In this document: piece after piece, positions 54,901 to 64,000 of the stretch
How the letters are laid out: every line of letters starts with the position of its first letter
Numbering within the stretch: position 1 is the stretch's first letter
Source: Lenzites betulinus
Taxonomy: Eukaryota; Basidiomycota; Agaricomycetes; Polyporales; Polyporaceae
Length of the DNA: 64,000 nt
Assembly: GCA_022264855.1 (NCBI GenBank)
Contig: JABYQU010000013.1
Location: forward strand, 1 to 64,000
Direction of reading: 5' to 3'
Notes under the pieces: generated by a model
Seen by the model: the letters and a program-made list of their open reading frames with translations, nothing else
What the model was told of the DNA's origin: nothing
The model's database searches: none
Position numbers and translations under genes: made by a program

Positions 54901-56182
54901 TGGGCTGGGGAGGCAAGAAGGTGTTCGAGCGCGGTCTGTGGACGAAGGACGCGGACATGGCCGGCGAGGAGCGCAACATCGAGGTCGAAGTGCTTGACCG
55001 CGCCGAGGCGCCCGAGCAGGCGATGGACGGCGTCGTCGAGGACGAGGACGAGCGCGAGGGCGCGCACGACAACCTGCCGGACAACCGCCGCTGCGTGCGC
55101 CTCGCGCGCGCGGGGCTCCGCATGGTGCGCGACGTGCACGGGTTCAAGTTCATGCTCACGTCGCCGGAGGACGGGCGCCCGTGCTGGCGCGTGGAGGGCT
55201 CGCTTGCGGAGAAGGTCGCGCGCTGGCGCGAGGAGGAGCGCGGGGAGCGCGAGGCGGAGGAGCAGCGGCTCCGGGGCACGCGCTGGGAGGACGACTCGAT
55301 GGACGTAGACGACGTCGAGGGCGTCCCGGCGGACGACGACCTGAGCGATGCCGAGGAGTACGAAGAGGACTCGGAGGAGATTCGGCGGCTGAAGGTACGT
55401 CGCTCTGTGTGTGATGTGGCCTGCGCGGCGCTAACGTTCGCTTCTTTTTTCTTTTTTTTTCTGCGCTGTTCAGGCTCGCCGGCGGTATCTCGAGTCGCTC
55501 CTGGCGTCGGGCCAGCGCGACAATGGAAGCTCGCCGAGCCGCCCCCGGGGATCGCCCGCGCGGAAGCCTGCGGCTCCGCGACAATCGCAGCGCATGACTG
55601 CCGGCTACACGGTCCTCGTCGTCGACACGAACATACTCCTGTCCTCCCTCACCGAGTTCTCCTCGTTGGTGGAGAACGGGCGCTGGACGATTGTTGTACC
55701 CCTCCCCGTGGTCATGGAGCTCGATGGCCAGTCCAACAACGCGACACCCCTGGGCGAGGCTGCGACCGCAGCGCTCAACTACATCACCTCGCATGTGCGC
55801 TCGCACTCGACCTCGCTCAAGGTGCAGACCTCGCGCGGGAACTACCTGTCGAACCTCAACGTGCGGACGGAGTATGTGGACTTCTCCAGCGGCGGCCAGG
55901 CGCGCAACATGGACGACCTCATCCTGCGCGCTGCGCTGTGGCAGGATGAACACTGGGTCGATCGGTCCGCGCTGCTCAAGGGCGACGCGCCCAAGGACAC
56001 GGCGAACGCGGCAAAGGTGGCTCTCCTTAGCTTTGATCGCATGCGTAAGTCGGGATTTACGCGGACTTGGTGCGCTGATGCTGACTGCACATCTCCACAC
56101 AGTGCGCCTGAAAGCCCGCTCCCGCCAACTCTATGCCGCGAACGAGCAGGACCTCGCGTACATCCTCGCCTCGGGCACGTAA
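51987..56182 (+). CDS. SMG6: EST1/SMG6 homologue with C-terminal PIN nuclease domain
   Basis: Around eight exons encode roughly 1,280 residues. The first third is disordered (Ser/Pro/Arg). The 14-3-3-like EST1 N-terminal domain follows: SERWRRLVSEHRALAESIRE, PQKYNLIIRLWSHAFYHLLE, ALEYLQQFLNYAYVFYGGLF and FLEALGDLSRYWMAVSALVE. The helical EST1 DNA/RNA-binding region includes DWFARGLAITPNSGKLQHHL, GLLCRDKDSTDE and SMIAFHPFSTARESVLAMW. After an acidic linker comes the PIN domain: YTVLVVDTNILLSSLTEFSS, VVPLPVVMELDGQSN, VQTSRGNYLSNL, GGQARNMDDLILRAALWQD and KGDAPKDTANAAKVALLSFD, ending NEQDLAYILASGT. The Asp/Glu residues of VDTN, MELDG, MDDLIL and DTANAAK fit the SMG6 catalytic set. The family cleaves mRNAs near premature stops in nonsense-mediated decay; Est1 relatives also act at telomeres. 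The intron at 55395-55474 has a strong poly-pyrimidine tract. Confidence 0.9.
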
Positions 56183-59100
56183 CCCCCGGCACGCCATCGC
56201 CGGTGGTCTTCGTAACCCGCGCTCTCCCCCCTCGGGCGTATCTCTTCAGCGCTCCCTCCTCTTGTTATTCCTCCAGAATATCCAGCGTCCTTGTCTAGCA
56301 CCCCGATGACGCCTTCTTAGCCCTTTCGCCCGGTCCCCCGGAAGCTGACACTCGGCCCCTGTCCGGTGCCGTTGATGTCGTCTGGGTGCACAAGAGGAGC
56401 GCCGCGCCGCCGCCGCCTGCTGCACACCGCGGGCGTCGGCGGGCCGCCAGCGTGCCCTGCATTATTTGCCCCGCTGCAAATACCCACTGCATTACATATC
56501 GCATCCCCATCCGCCTCTCCTTCCCCCTCTCTCGCCCGGGCACATAATGATGAACTATTTATTCACATGTCCCGTCCCGCCAAGCTTGTTGCATCGTCTA
56601 TCCTGCAAACCCCGTCACAGGCCCGCCGTACATACCCTCATTCGCGTCCGCTCCCGTTGAATCCTGCGTCTCTCCCTCCCTGTCGTGTCTCGCCTCCCGC
56701 TCGTATATCTGTCACCGTCCCGTGTTGTCATAGCTACCACAACTACACATCCGTTCTCTGTATCAGCATCTCAACTATTAGTCGTCGTCCTGCGGGACGG
56801 AATGCAATTCGCTTAGTATACCGCAGCGCCGTTGGTGTGAGTGTTTCCCCGGGTTAGTGCACACTGTTCCCCGCGTCCCTCGACGGTGGTCATGGGGTCA
56901 GCGCGGAGAGCATGAGAGCATGAGCCCCAGAGGCCGATGTTTTCGAACGAGGTCGAGGCGGGCGACTGAGTGGCCGGAAGCTGTGTGCGCCCGATGCGGT
57001 CTCGGCGCTACGCGGACATTGGAAGGCTAAGTGGAGGCGCGCGTGCGCTGTGCCGCGCTGTGCTCTCTCTCTCTCTGATCGCAGGCGAGGCTAGTCCTTT
57101 GCGGTCCATCGACGTCCTCGACGCGGACCCAGTTCAAGGTGTGGTGAGGCGCGCGACTTTGACGACGCCGGGCACGGCGAAACCGGCGCACCACACTGGC
57201 CTCGGGACGACGCGCGACGCGCGGGCCACCGACCCTGTTTCACTCGAACACGGACACACACACGGTGCCAGTCCTCGTCCTCGTACACGCGCGCGCGAAC
57301 CAGCCGCACGGGTGCCCGTGTCTCCGCGCGCGGTAAGCACGCCATGGGCCCGACGTGTTCTTCTTCTTGCTATTAGGGCATCCCGCTGTTGTTGATGCTT
57401 TAAGCCTGGGTATGCCCATAGGTGTCACCGCCGGCGTAGCAACCGACCGCATTGCCGCGTGCAGCTCAACATGCATCCCGCCTGGGGCCGCAAGAAGCGC
57501 ACCGCACCCCGCACCTCATGCAACACTTCGAATGCGCGCCGTCGGCCAATGTCGAGAGGTGGATGTCGTCCAGCGTGTTCGTGCCTTGCTGTCGGGCTCC
57601 GGCACATCGGAGCTGTCCCCCTCCTCCAAAGTCGAACCAGCTCGCGTCGCGTCGGGCGGCGCGTGCAGACTAGAACCCCCACGCGCGGCGGCTTCTATCT
57701 ATACAGTTTGTGCGTGTTCCTATCGAGCTCTGGCGAACGTGTGAGGCGAGCACGAACGCGACTACACGACTGACTGCCATTGACAGAAGGCGCGCCCCTG
57801 ATACCCGAAGTGGATTAGGTGCAAGATGGACGCCCCACTCGCCGACACTCGCATTGTACAATGGGTATCCTCCCATTGCGACGAATCCTCGGCTTGCCCA
57901 TGCAGAGATATCTATCGTTCTCCCATGTTTCAGGGTGTAGGCCTCGTACCACTCGCTGTCACTGCCCGCTGCGCCCTCCGCCGACGACATCAATCCATGG
58001 ACTCGCAGGGTTGCGCACTAGAAATTTGCACTGCGGCGGCCGCTGCGCCCACTCGATGTGCGGATTTTGGCGCAGGACCCTGCAGCCCCCTCTGCCGCCT
58101 ACTGTCGCCACGAAGCGGTGCGGTTGCGCGACAAACTGCAGCCTAATCCACTCTGGAACCCGGCCTGCAGGCGCCGCGTCCTACCGCGCTGATGGACCGG
58201 CGCATATACTGGTGATGCCGGGGACACTCTCCCAGGTCAAGCACGCTCCTTGTGGTGCCGGCGTAGCCAGGGACGGACGCCTGTCCGGGCACGCCTCTCT
58301 TCTAGCCTACGCGCCAGGTCCGGTCAGCTATGGCAAGAAGCGTCGGCGGCGGGCAGCGCTGGGAGATGGTTATTCGCGCCCGTGCGCGCGAAGTGCTTGG
58401 GAACGCTGGGTCTGGCGCTCGGCGCGCGACTGCTTGTGTGCGCGCGCTTGCTTTCCCGTCGCCGACGGCTCGCGTCTGCGAGTGCGGATCGGGGCGAGGC
58501 TAGAGGGGCTTGGGCTTTGCGGCGCGGGAATGTGTCCGGACTGCGCTGGAAGAGGATGTGGTATGCCCTCGCGCCCCGCACTCACGGTGCTGCTGCTGGA
58601 TGGGACGATGATTGCGGGCGTGATCCGTGCAAAAGCCAATCCATGCCACAAAGGCTCTGAGCTGCCCCGCCGCAGGCGTGCATCGTAATACCTCTGTCTC
58701 ACCGTGCGGCTCGGCCGGTCTGACAGCCTCTGAGCCTGAAGTGCGGGAGGACAGGTACGAACAAAGGGTTTGCGGCGAGCCTTCATCGCATGGTGCGTAC
58801 CCGATTCACCGACGTCGAGGCTGCTACCTGGGTTGATTGACGCGAACAGTCGCAACACGCGCACTCGAAGTCGGCACGCACGTCCTCCGCCGAACGGAGC
58901 TTCCGAGATGGCAGTCGCCCAGTGCCTGGTACCGAACTGTCAGCTTCCGCGACAAGAGGAGCCGCGTCGATCCTGCTCGCGTAGCGCGGCTGTAGGATTT
59001 GCCCGTTTTCGACGTCCATGTCCACCTCCCGAACTTTCGAGGAGCTGCGTCCCGGTACCTCCACCCATTCTCCCCTTGCCGTCTAGCCTTTCTGGTGCCC

Positions 59101-60328
59101 AAGTAGGCTCGATCAAAATTAAGCGTACTTGCGGGCGTGCGGAGTATCAATGATTACTCAGTGCTACGCACTGTCCGCGGTGGGGTAGCGACGAGCCCCG
59201 ACCGACGCGCTCTGGCACGGCAGTCTGCAGGGCGCATAGCAGGCGTGGGTAAGCCCCGTTTCAACAATGCGCTCATGCGCAGACCCGCACGGCGAGCGCA
59301 TCTTTGCCCTCCGATCCGATATTCCCTTGTGAGAGCATATCTATCCCGGAGCTGCGCTGAAGTCATCCCACCTTCTCTCGCAGGACGCAAAGCCCGATCC
59401 TACCGCGCCAGCCCAAGATCTCTCGAGATGGCAGGATGCCGTCAACGGAAGCTTTTCTGTTTTAGGACAGCGCAGGAATCCCCGTCGCAGACCCCGCACG
59501 GCAGCATCCCCTGCCATCTGTGGGCGGGGCACCGTGGCCAGATGCCCCGCACAACGTGTACGAAAGGAAGCCATGCGATGGTATTGTTGCAACGCTTCCA
59601 GGACATATGGGCGCCAACAAACTTCCTATGTTACGTCACGCTGTCGTGTTCGCTGTTTCGGGATGCTCAATCGTGAGCCCGCTTCGCCGCGTTCATCTAC
59701 AGGGGCCGATACACCCACGGAAAGGACACTGCCAATCAAGTAGAAAAATTTGCGGATACAGCGCAATGGAGCCCCTAACAACCTCCGACTGGCAAAGCGG
59801 CGTACGTGCTTAGGAGATGGGCCCGGTCGGTCTTTAGCACAAGTAGGTTGGGTGGTCGCGGTAACCGGCCGAGGGGGCCACGAAGAGCCCGGTGTTCGTT
59901 GACAGTTCTCCCGAGCGCGCCGGAGGGATACCAGCAGATGCAAGTCTGGGGGGGAGACTTCTGAGAAGAGCAGCCCGATCAGGGAGGTCGAAGAGGACGA
60001 TGGCGGACTGAATTGCAATGCAGCACGGCGCTCAATCTACATGATCCTGCGCCTGTCAGGAGCACCTCCAGTCCAGCGTCCCGCGTGCGTTCCATCCCCC
60101 GGCACCCTCCCTGGCCTGAAAGGCATGGATTGTCGCCTACCTATGGGCGTTTCTAGGCGCTAGCACAACCGCCTATGCAAATCTCGTCCTCGGTGCAGCG
60201 TCTTCGCGGTGTATATAACTTGCGTGCGCATACCGGTGGCTTTGGCTAGCTTGTCCACAAGTGCTTCACCCCGCACGCCGTCGTCCGCTCAGTACTCTCT
60301 CTTCTTCTCCCCTCGAGCCGCCGTCGAC
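56183..60328. other. gene-poor region, GC-rich, nothing recognised
   Basis: About 4.1 kb. There is a CT microsatellite at about 57061-57077. Many open frames of 60-290 codons overlap on both strands (for example 57819-58688 plus and 58370-58864 minus), all Arg/Ala/Pro-rich and without domains or coherent introns. A TATATAA at 60212-60218 belongs to the next gene. Unannotated non-coding RNA is possible but not supported by anything seen. Confidence 0.4.
60212..60218 (+). promoter_or_regulatory. TATA box of small membrane protein gene
   Basis: TATATAA about 111 bp before the start codon at 60329, followed by a C/T-rich tract just before the ATG, the common layout of strong basidiomycete promoters. 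Confidence 0.55.
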
Positions 60329-60611
60329 ATGCGTCCATTAAAGGTTTACGAGCACCCCCAGTTCAAGGCCGAGCCGGAGGATGTGTCCCTGCTTACCACC
60401 ATCTGTTTCGTCCTCGCGTTCGTCGTCGCCGGGGCAATCTTCATCCTCGGCGCAACATGCCTTCTGTTCTTCGAAGACTGTAGCACCAGTGAGCTCTCAA
60501 TCTCGCCTGATTCGCCAGACAATTGTTCAACATATATTTTATTTTCTAGCATTCCATGTCTACAGCGCAAGACCACACGTCCTGACATTAAAGGAGCTGC
60601 TGCACGGCTAG
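60329..60611 (+). CDS. 73-residue single-pass membrane protein, unknown
   Basis: Two exons: 60329-60488 and 60550-60611, with a GT-AG intron of 61 bp (GTGAGC to TTTTCTAG). The product begins MRPLKVYEHPQFKAEPEDVS, then a single hydrophobic helix at about residues 22-48 (LLTTICFVLAFVVAGAIFIL and following), a short FFEDCSTT and the tail FHVYSARPHVLTLKELLHG. A TATA box and pyrimidine tract upstream support real expression. No family is recognised. The basic N-terminus may face the cytosol, with the helix acting as a tail or signal anchor. It stands alone between two gene-poor stretches. Confidence 0.62.
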
Positions 60612-63600
60612 ACCCGCTCGCACACAACATGCAACACCATAACTTATTATTGCCCGCCACATCTGGTACGTGAGCACATCCCGCCACCTGTCCAAAAGTC
60701 CCCGACTAACACCGGTTCGCAGCCCACCGCCGTCGCATCGGACCGACCACGCTGTAAAAATAGACCTGTACATACCGCCCTCGGTGCCTCTAGGACGGTC
60801 GACCGAGTTTCGACAACCGGACATCGACTGTCACTTCGTCCTCTTTCTCGATGCGCCGGGCACGTCGCCGACACCCATCACAGTCCCCCCTGGCGCATTA
60901 TGCTTATTTCTCCTTATTCCAATACGTGTATCATTAGTAGGTTATACGCCGCATCCTAGAGCCCGTCTTACGGATTTATTGTATTACCGCCATGTCGCGC
61001 ATGTCCTCTAGTCACTGCCTCCCGTCTTGATACATCACAATTGAACTACGCTTCGCAATACACTGTCTATCCGCAGTTACCTCGAACGTTCAGTCCATGA
61101 GGCGAGCCAAATTAAGGTGCATTTGTGGGAGTCCCATAATAACAGTGATACGGGGAATGGCCACCACCATGCACAAGGAGGTCCAACAATAATCGGCCGC
61201 AAGTGTCCACTCCGCCGGAAATGAACGAGTCAACAAGTAGCCATCGCCGTGTCAACGGAAGCAACACGCCGAGCATCGAGGTCCAACGCAGCATCATCAC
61301 TGCTCGAACTAGACTCGATTGGACGTCAGAGATGCTTCGGAGCAGAATAGGGCACGGGCTACCCACAAGGGCCATGTTTGGTTGGGGTTTGACTCATCCA
61401 TTCAGTTTGCGGCCCTATCCCAGCATCTAGGACTCGCAGGAAAGCGTCAACGCAGGCGCAGACACGAACGGGACCACACCCATCCCTGTAGCGCTCCGAC
61501 TCAGCCGAGGTGCAGCGCGTACGCGTACGCTGTACGTGTCCCCGCGTTCTGCTAAGATTTGCGTTTAGTAGCATCAGTAATGCCCACCAGGGTCGTACAT
61601 CCCGCTCTCGCGTACCTACATTCCAGCCCTCAGAGCTCAGGTGGGACGCCGCGGACTCTCGGCATAGCAGGTTCAGAAGCCGACAAGCCAGCGGCTCGCG
61701 CATGGATTGGGGCTTCTTCCTACTCACCCGCCAGGCACTGCTTCTCCACGCCATCCATCCATCGCCTGCGTGATATGCAGTGCAACGAGGCTCGAGCGCG
61801 TCGCCCTCGGCCGGCGGTCAGCAGGTATTATGCACCACGGCGGTAACGGAGACCCACCCTCTGGTCCTCCTGACCTTTCCGAATACTGAGGTCCGGGTGT
61901 GCGACAGTGCGCGCACTAGTGGCCGAGCGTCGAGCGCCGTCTGTGGATCGTCGTTCTCATACTTGGCCCACTGGCACCTGAAGGTGAATCATGCCCGCGG
62001 GGCATAGGGCCACTTGGTAAGCCAAAGGCAAATACTAATGGCGAGGCGCGCGGCGCGCGAAGGTCCGGGCTACGGGGAGCAGGACTGCCTAGTCTAGCCC
62101 ATGTATGACTTGTCCTACGCACGGCCACCCACCACCTCATGGTCCACAGCGCATCAGCGACCGCGCACGTAGTCCGAGTCGGCGATAGTAACCATGGCGG
62201 ATTGCGAGCCCGACCTTCGCGGAGGACAACTCCAGATTGGCATCGTGGATACCGGTTATTGCGAAGTTCGCCCGGGAGAGATGCTCCATACACAGCACTA
62301 GTCAAGCGTCCCAGCGGGTGTTGGACACCACGCGTACGCCGCGCGCCAGGCTAGGGCGGGTATCCCGCTGCTCAGGACACAAGAGCGCGCGAGCGCTCGA
62401 CCTGCGGGTTGCCGGCATGTTAATCATGAAGCGGTGGGCTGTGAATGGCAAAGGGCGTACCGCAGAGAAACCTCGCAGTCACGGCTGGAGGATTAAACAG
62501 GGTGCGGCGCCAGAGGCGCATCCGACATATGGACCTTGGTGGTGGGTATCAATCAGTGGGCGGAAAGCAGTGGAGCAGAATAACGGCTCGTAGTCAGCAT
62601 GCATATGCACCACTCACGAGGCCGATAGGGCTTCGCAATAGATGGGCTACGGCGTAGCGCACGTTTTCGGCGGCACCTGCGCACTACGAGGATTGGCAGA
62701 TTTACTGCTTCCACTGGACATAACCGGCCTCTGTCGACGTAGTGCTGGGTGCTATTGAACGCGCAAACCATTTAACCGGCGAGGTTGGTGGCGTTGTCGA
62801 ACGCGCACGGGGACGTAATGGCTCTGAGAGCGCACCTGTCGTTCACGCCAAAACGCCGGGGCGTCCAAGGTGAGTATGGGAAAGTACCGGGGAAACTGCA
62901 ACGCCTGTGTGCATTGTGTTGTAAGTAGCACGTTCGCGATGGGCGCGGGGATATACAAACGCACGACGTTGCAAACGATGTCACCGCCCACGTCGCGGAC
63001 AGGAACAAATTTGACCCTAAGCTGACTTACAGCTTCATATATGGGATGTGGGGGTAGAAAAAAACCCTCTGCGCGCGATCATCGGCAACTTGAATAACGA
63101 AAGGGTGAGTGAAATGCTTTCTTCAGAATCAGGCGCCCCTTTGCAATGGACAACATCTTTTAGACATAAGGTACTCACGATGCACAGCACTTAACGTACA
63201 GATGCTCGTGGTCTCGACCGAGGACTACGCATTCGGCGCGCACAGGGTACCGGCTGTCCCAAAAGGTTAGCGACGGAGATGGAGCATCGGGAGGCGAAGT
63301 CTCTATATACAAACTGCACTCACCCGTGTATTATTATCGCAGAGGACCTATATAGCACGCGGGCGAGCCGGTGGGGACGGAGTATTGGAAAGCAAGGAAG
63401 AGCAGTGGTAAGTTCCATGTGCGTAGTGGAAACTCTGAGATTCGGCTTTGACTGGCAGGGTTCGGTGTAGTTCCCGACACGGGCTTGAAGCTTGAGAGAC
63501 AGCGCAGGCTGCCAAATAGTTTGGGGGATCGACACGTTCGAAATCCCCAAAGTGCACGAACGCCTGCAACACACGTGCTTCGGAGGGTATTTGAGGTCAT

Positions 63601-63685
63601 GGACTTGCGCGTGATCGTCTAGATTACATGCTGCACCAGGTTTTTATACAATGTGTTAACTCGACTTCTTCCCCAATCGACGCAT
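60612..63685. other. gene-poor region, nothing recognised
   Basis: About 3.1 kb between the small membrane protein and NDPK. Short overlapping frames on all strands have no recognisable domains. No tRNA fold, transposon end or tandem array was found by eye. Confidence 0.4.
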
Positions 63686-64000
63686 CTACTCGAAGATCCA
63701 CTTGGCCTGGTCGTTGACGTACTGGACGGTACCCTCGGGGAACCAGCTATAGACATGCTGTGTTAGTGATGTTCGCTGGCTGGGGCACAAGATAATCCAG
63801 CACTCACAGCTTGATCTCCTTCTCGGCGTTCTCAACGGAGTCAGAGCCGTGGCAGATGTTGCGGCCGACGGCGAGCGCAAAGTCACCACGGATGGTGCCT
63901 GCAAGGGCGAATTTAATATATACGACGACGTGAATATGGGAAACACGTACCGGGCGCAGAGGCAAGGGGGTTGGTCGCGCCGAGCATGACACGGCCGGTC
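63686..64000 (-). CDS. NDK1: nucleoside diphosphate kinase, 3' part (gene continues past right edge)
   Basis: Two or three minus-strand exons give the C-terminal third of [21 protein letters not shown], then an intron, [30 protein letters not shown], a second intron, and [19 protein letters not shown] up to the stop at 63686-63688. The active-site His is the one in NICHGSDS, flanked by the conserved Gly-Ser-Asp. The enzyme passes the gamma phosphate of ATP to other nucleoside diphosphates through a phosphohistidine. The N-terminal part with the substrate loop lies outside the window. The very high family conservation makes the call secure. Confidence 0.94.
   Translation of the reverse strand, partial: DRPCHARRDQPPCLCARYVFPIFTSSYILNSPLQAPSVVTLRSPSAATSATALTPLRTPRRRSSCECWIILCPSQRTSLTQHVYSWFPEGTVQYVNDQAKWIFE

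Noticed and set aside
57819..58688. 289-codon plus-strand frame in the gene-poor region
   Set aside because: Cys/Arg/Gly-rich with no domain, overlapped by equal frames on the other strand, and no promoter or intron support.

Overview
The window reads as genomic DNA of a filamentous basidiomycete, most likely a polypore-type agaricomycete. The genes are dense and broken by many 50-70 bp GT-AG introns. Base composition is GC-rich, upstream regions are pyrimidine-rich, and several protein families (DUF6589-like, RecQ-like helicase, short NTF2-like proteins) are ones I associate with Agaricomycetes. No database was searched. Products were assigned by reading translations and motifs, and multi-exon coordinates run from the first to the last coding base.

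Layout: (1) 46-6156: a head-to-head pair of a RecQ-like helicase (-) and a DUF6589-like protein (+), followed by a remnant reading frame. This looks like accessory or mobile DNA. (2) 7293-15798: core genes: mitochondrial ribosomal protein uL15m (-), a 5'-nucleotidase-type metallophosphoesterase (+), a small membrane protein (-) and the telomere/PIKK factor Tel2 (+), then a tRNA-Gly(GCC) with a pol III T-run. (3) 17118-20508: a giant, almost perfect palindrome (1,567 bp arms, 235 bp spacer) flanked by an exact 11-bp direct repeat. It is a fold-back transposable element that carries Tc1/mariner-like ends inside its arms. (4) 21307-29257: an MFS transporter (+), a Ser-rich protein of unknown function (+) and ER alpha-glucosidase I of family GH63 (-).

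(5) 29756-45384: an old inverted segmental duplication. A NYN-LOTUS RNase-like gene and a sulfate permease (both +) are mirrored by a second permease and a second NYN-LOTUS gene (both -). The TACO1/YebC gene lies at the centre, and a STRAP WD40 gene lies in the right half only. (6) 45980-49320: an NTF2/SnoaL-like protein and an SDR oxidoreductase with a mitochondrial-type leader. (7) 51987-56182: an EST1/SMG6 homologue with a C-terminal PIN nuclease domain. (8) 56183-63685: about 7.5 kb nearly empty of recognisable genes, holding one 73-codon single-pass membrane protein. (9) 63686 to the right edge: the 3' part of nucleoside diphosphate kinase (-).

The housekeeping genes do not form a pathway cluster. 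The parts most likely to be new biology are the helicase/DUF6589 pair, the fold-back element with its 11-bp target duplication, and the mirrored NYN-SulP block.
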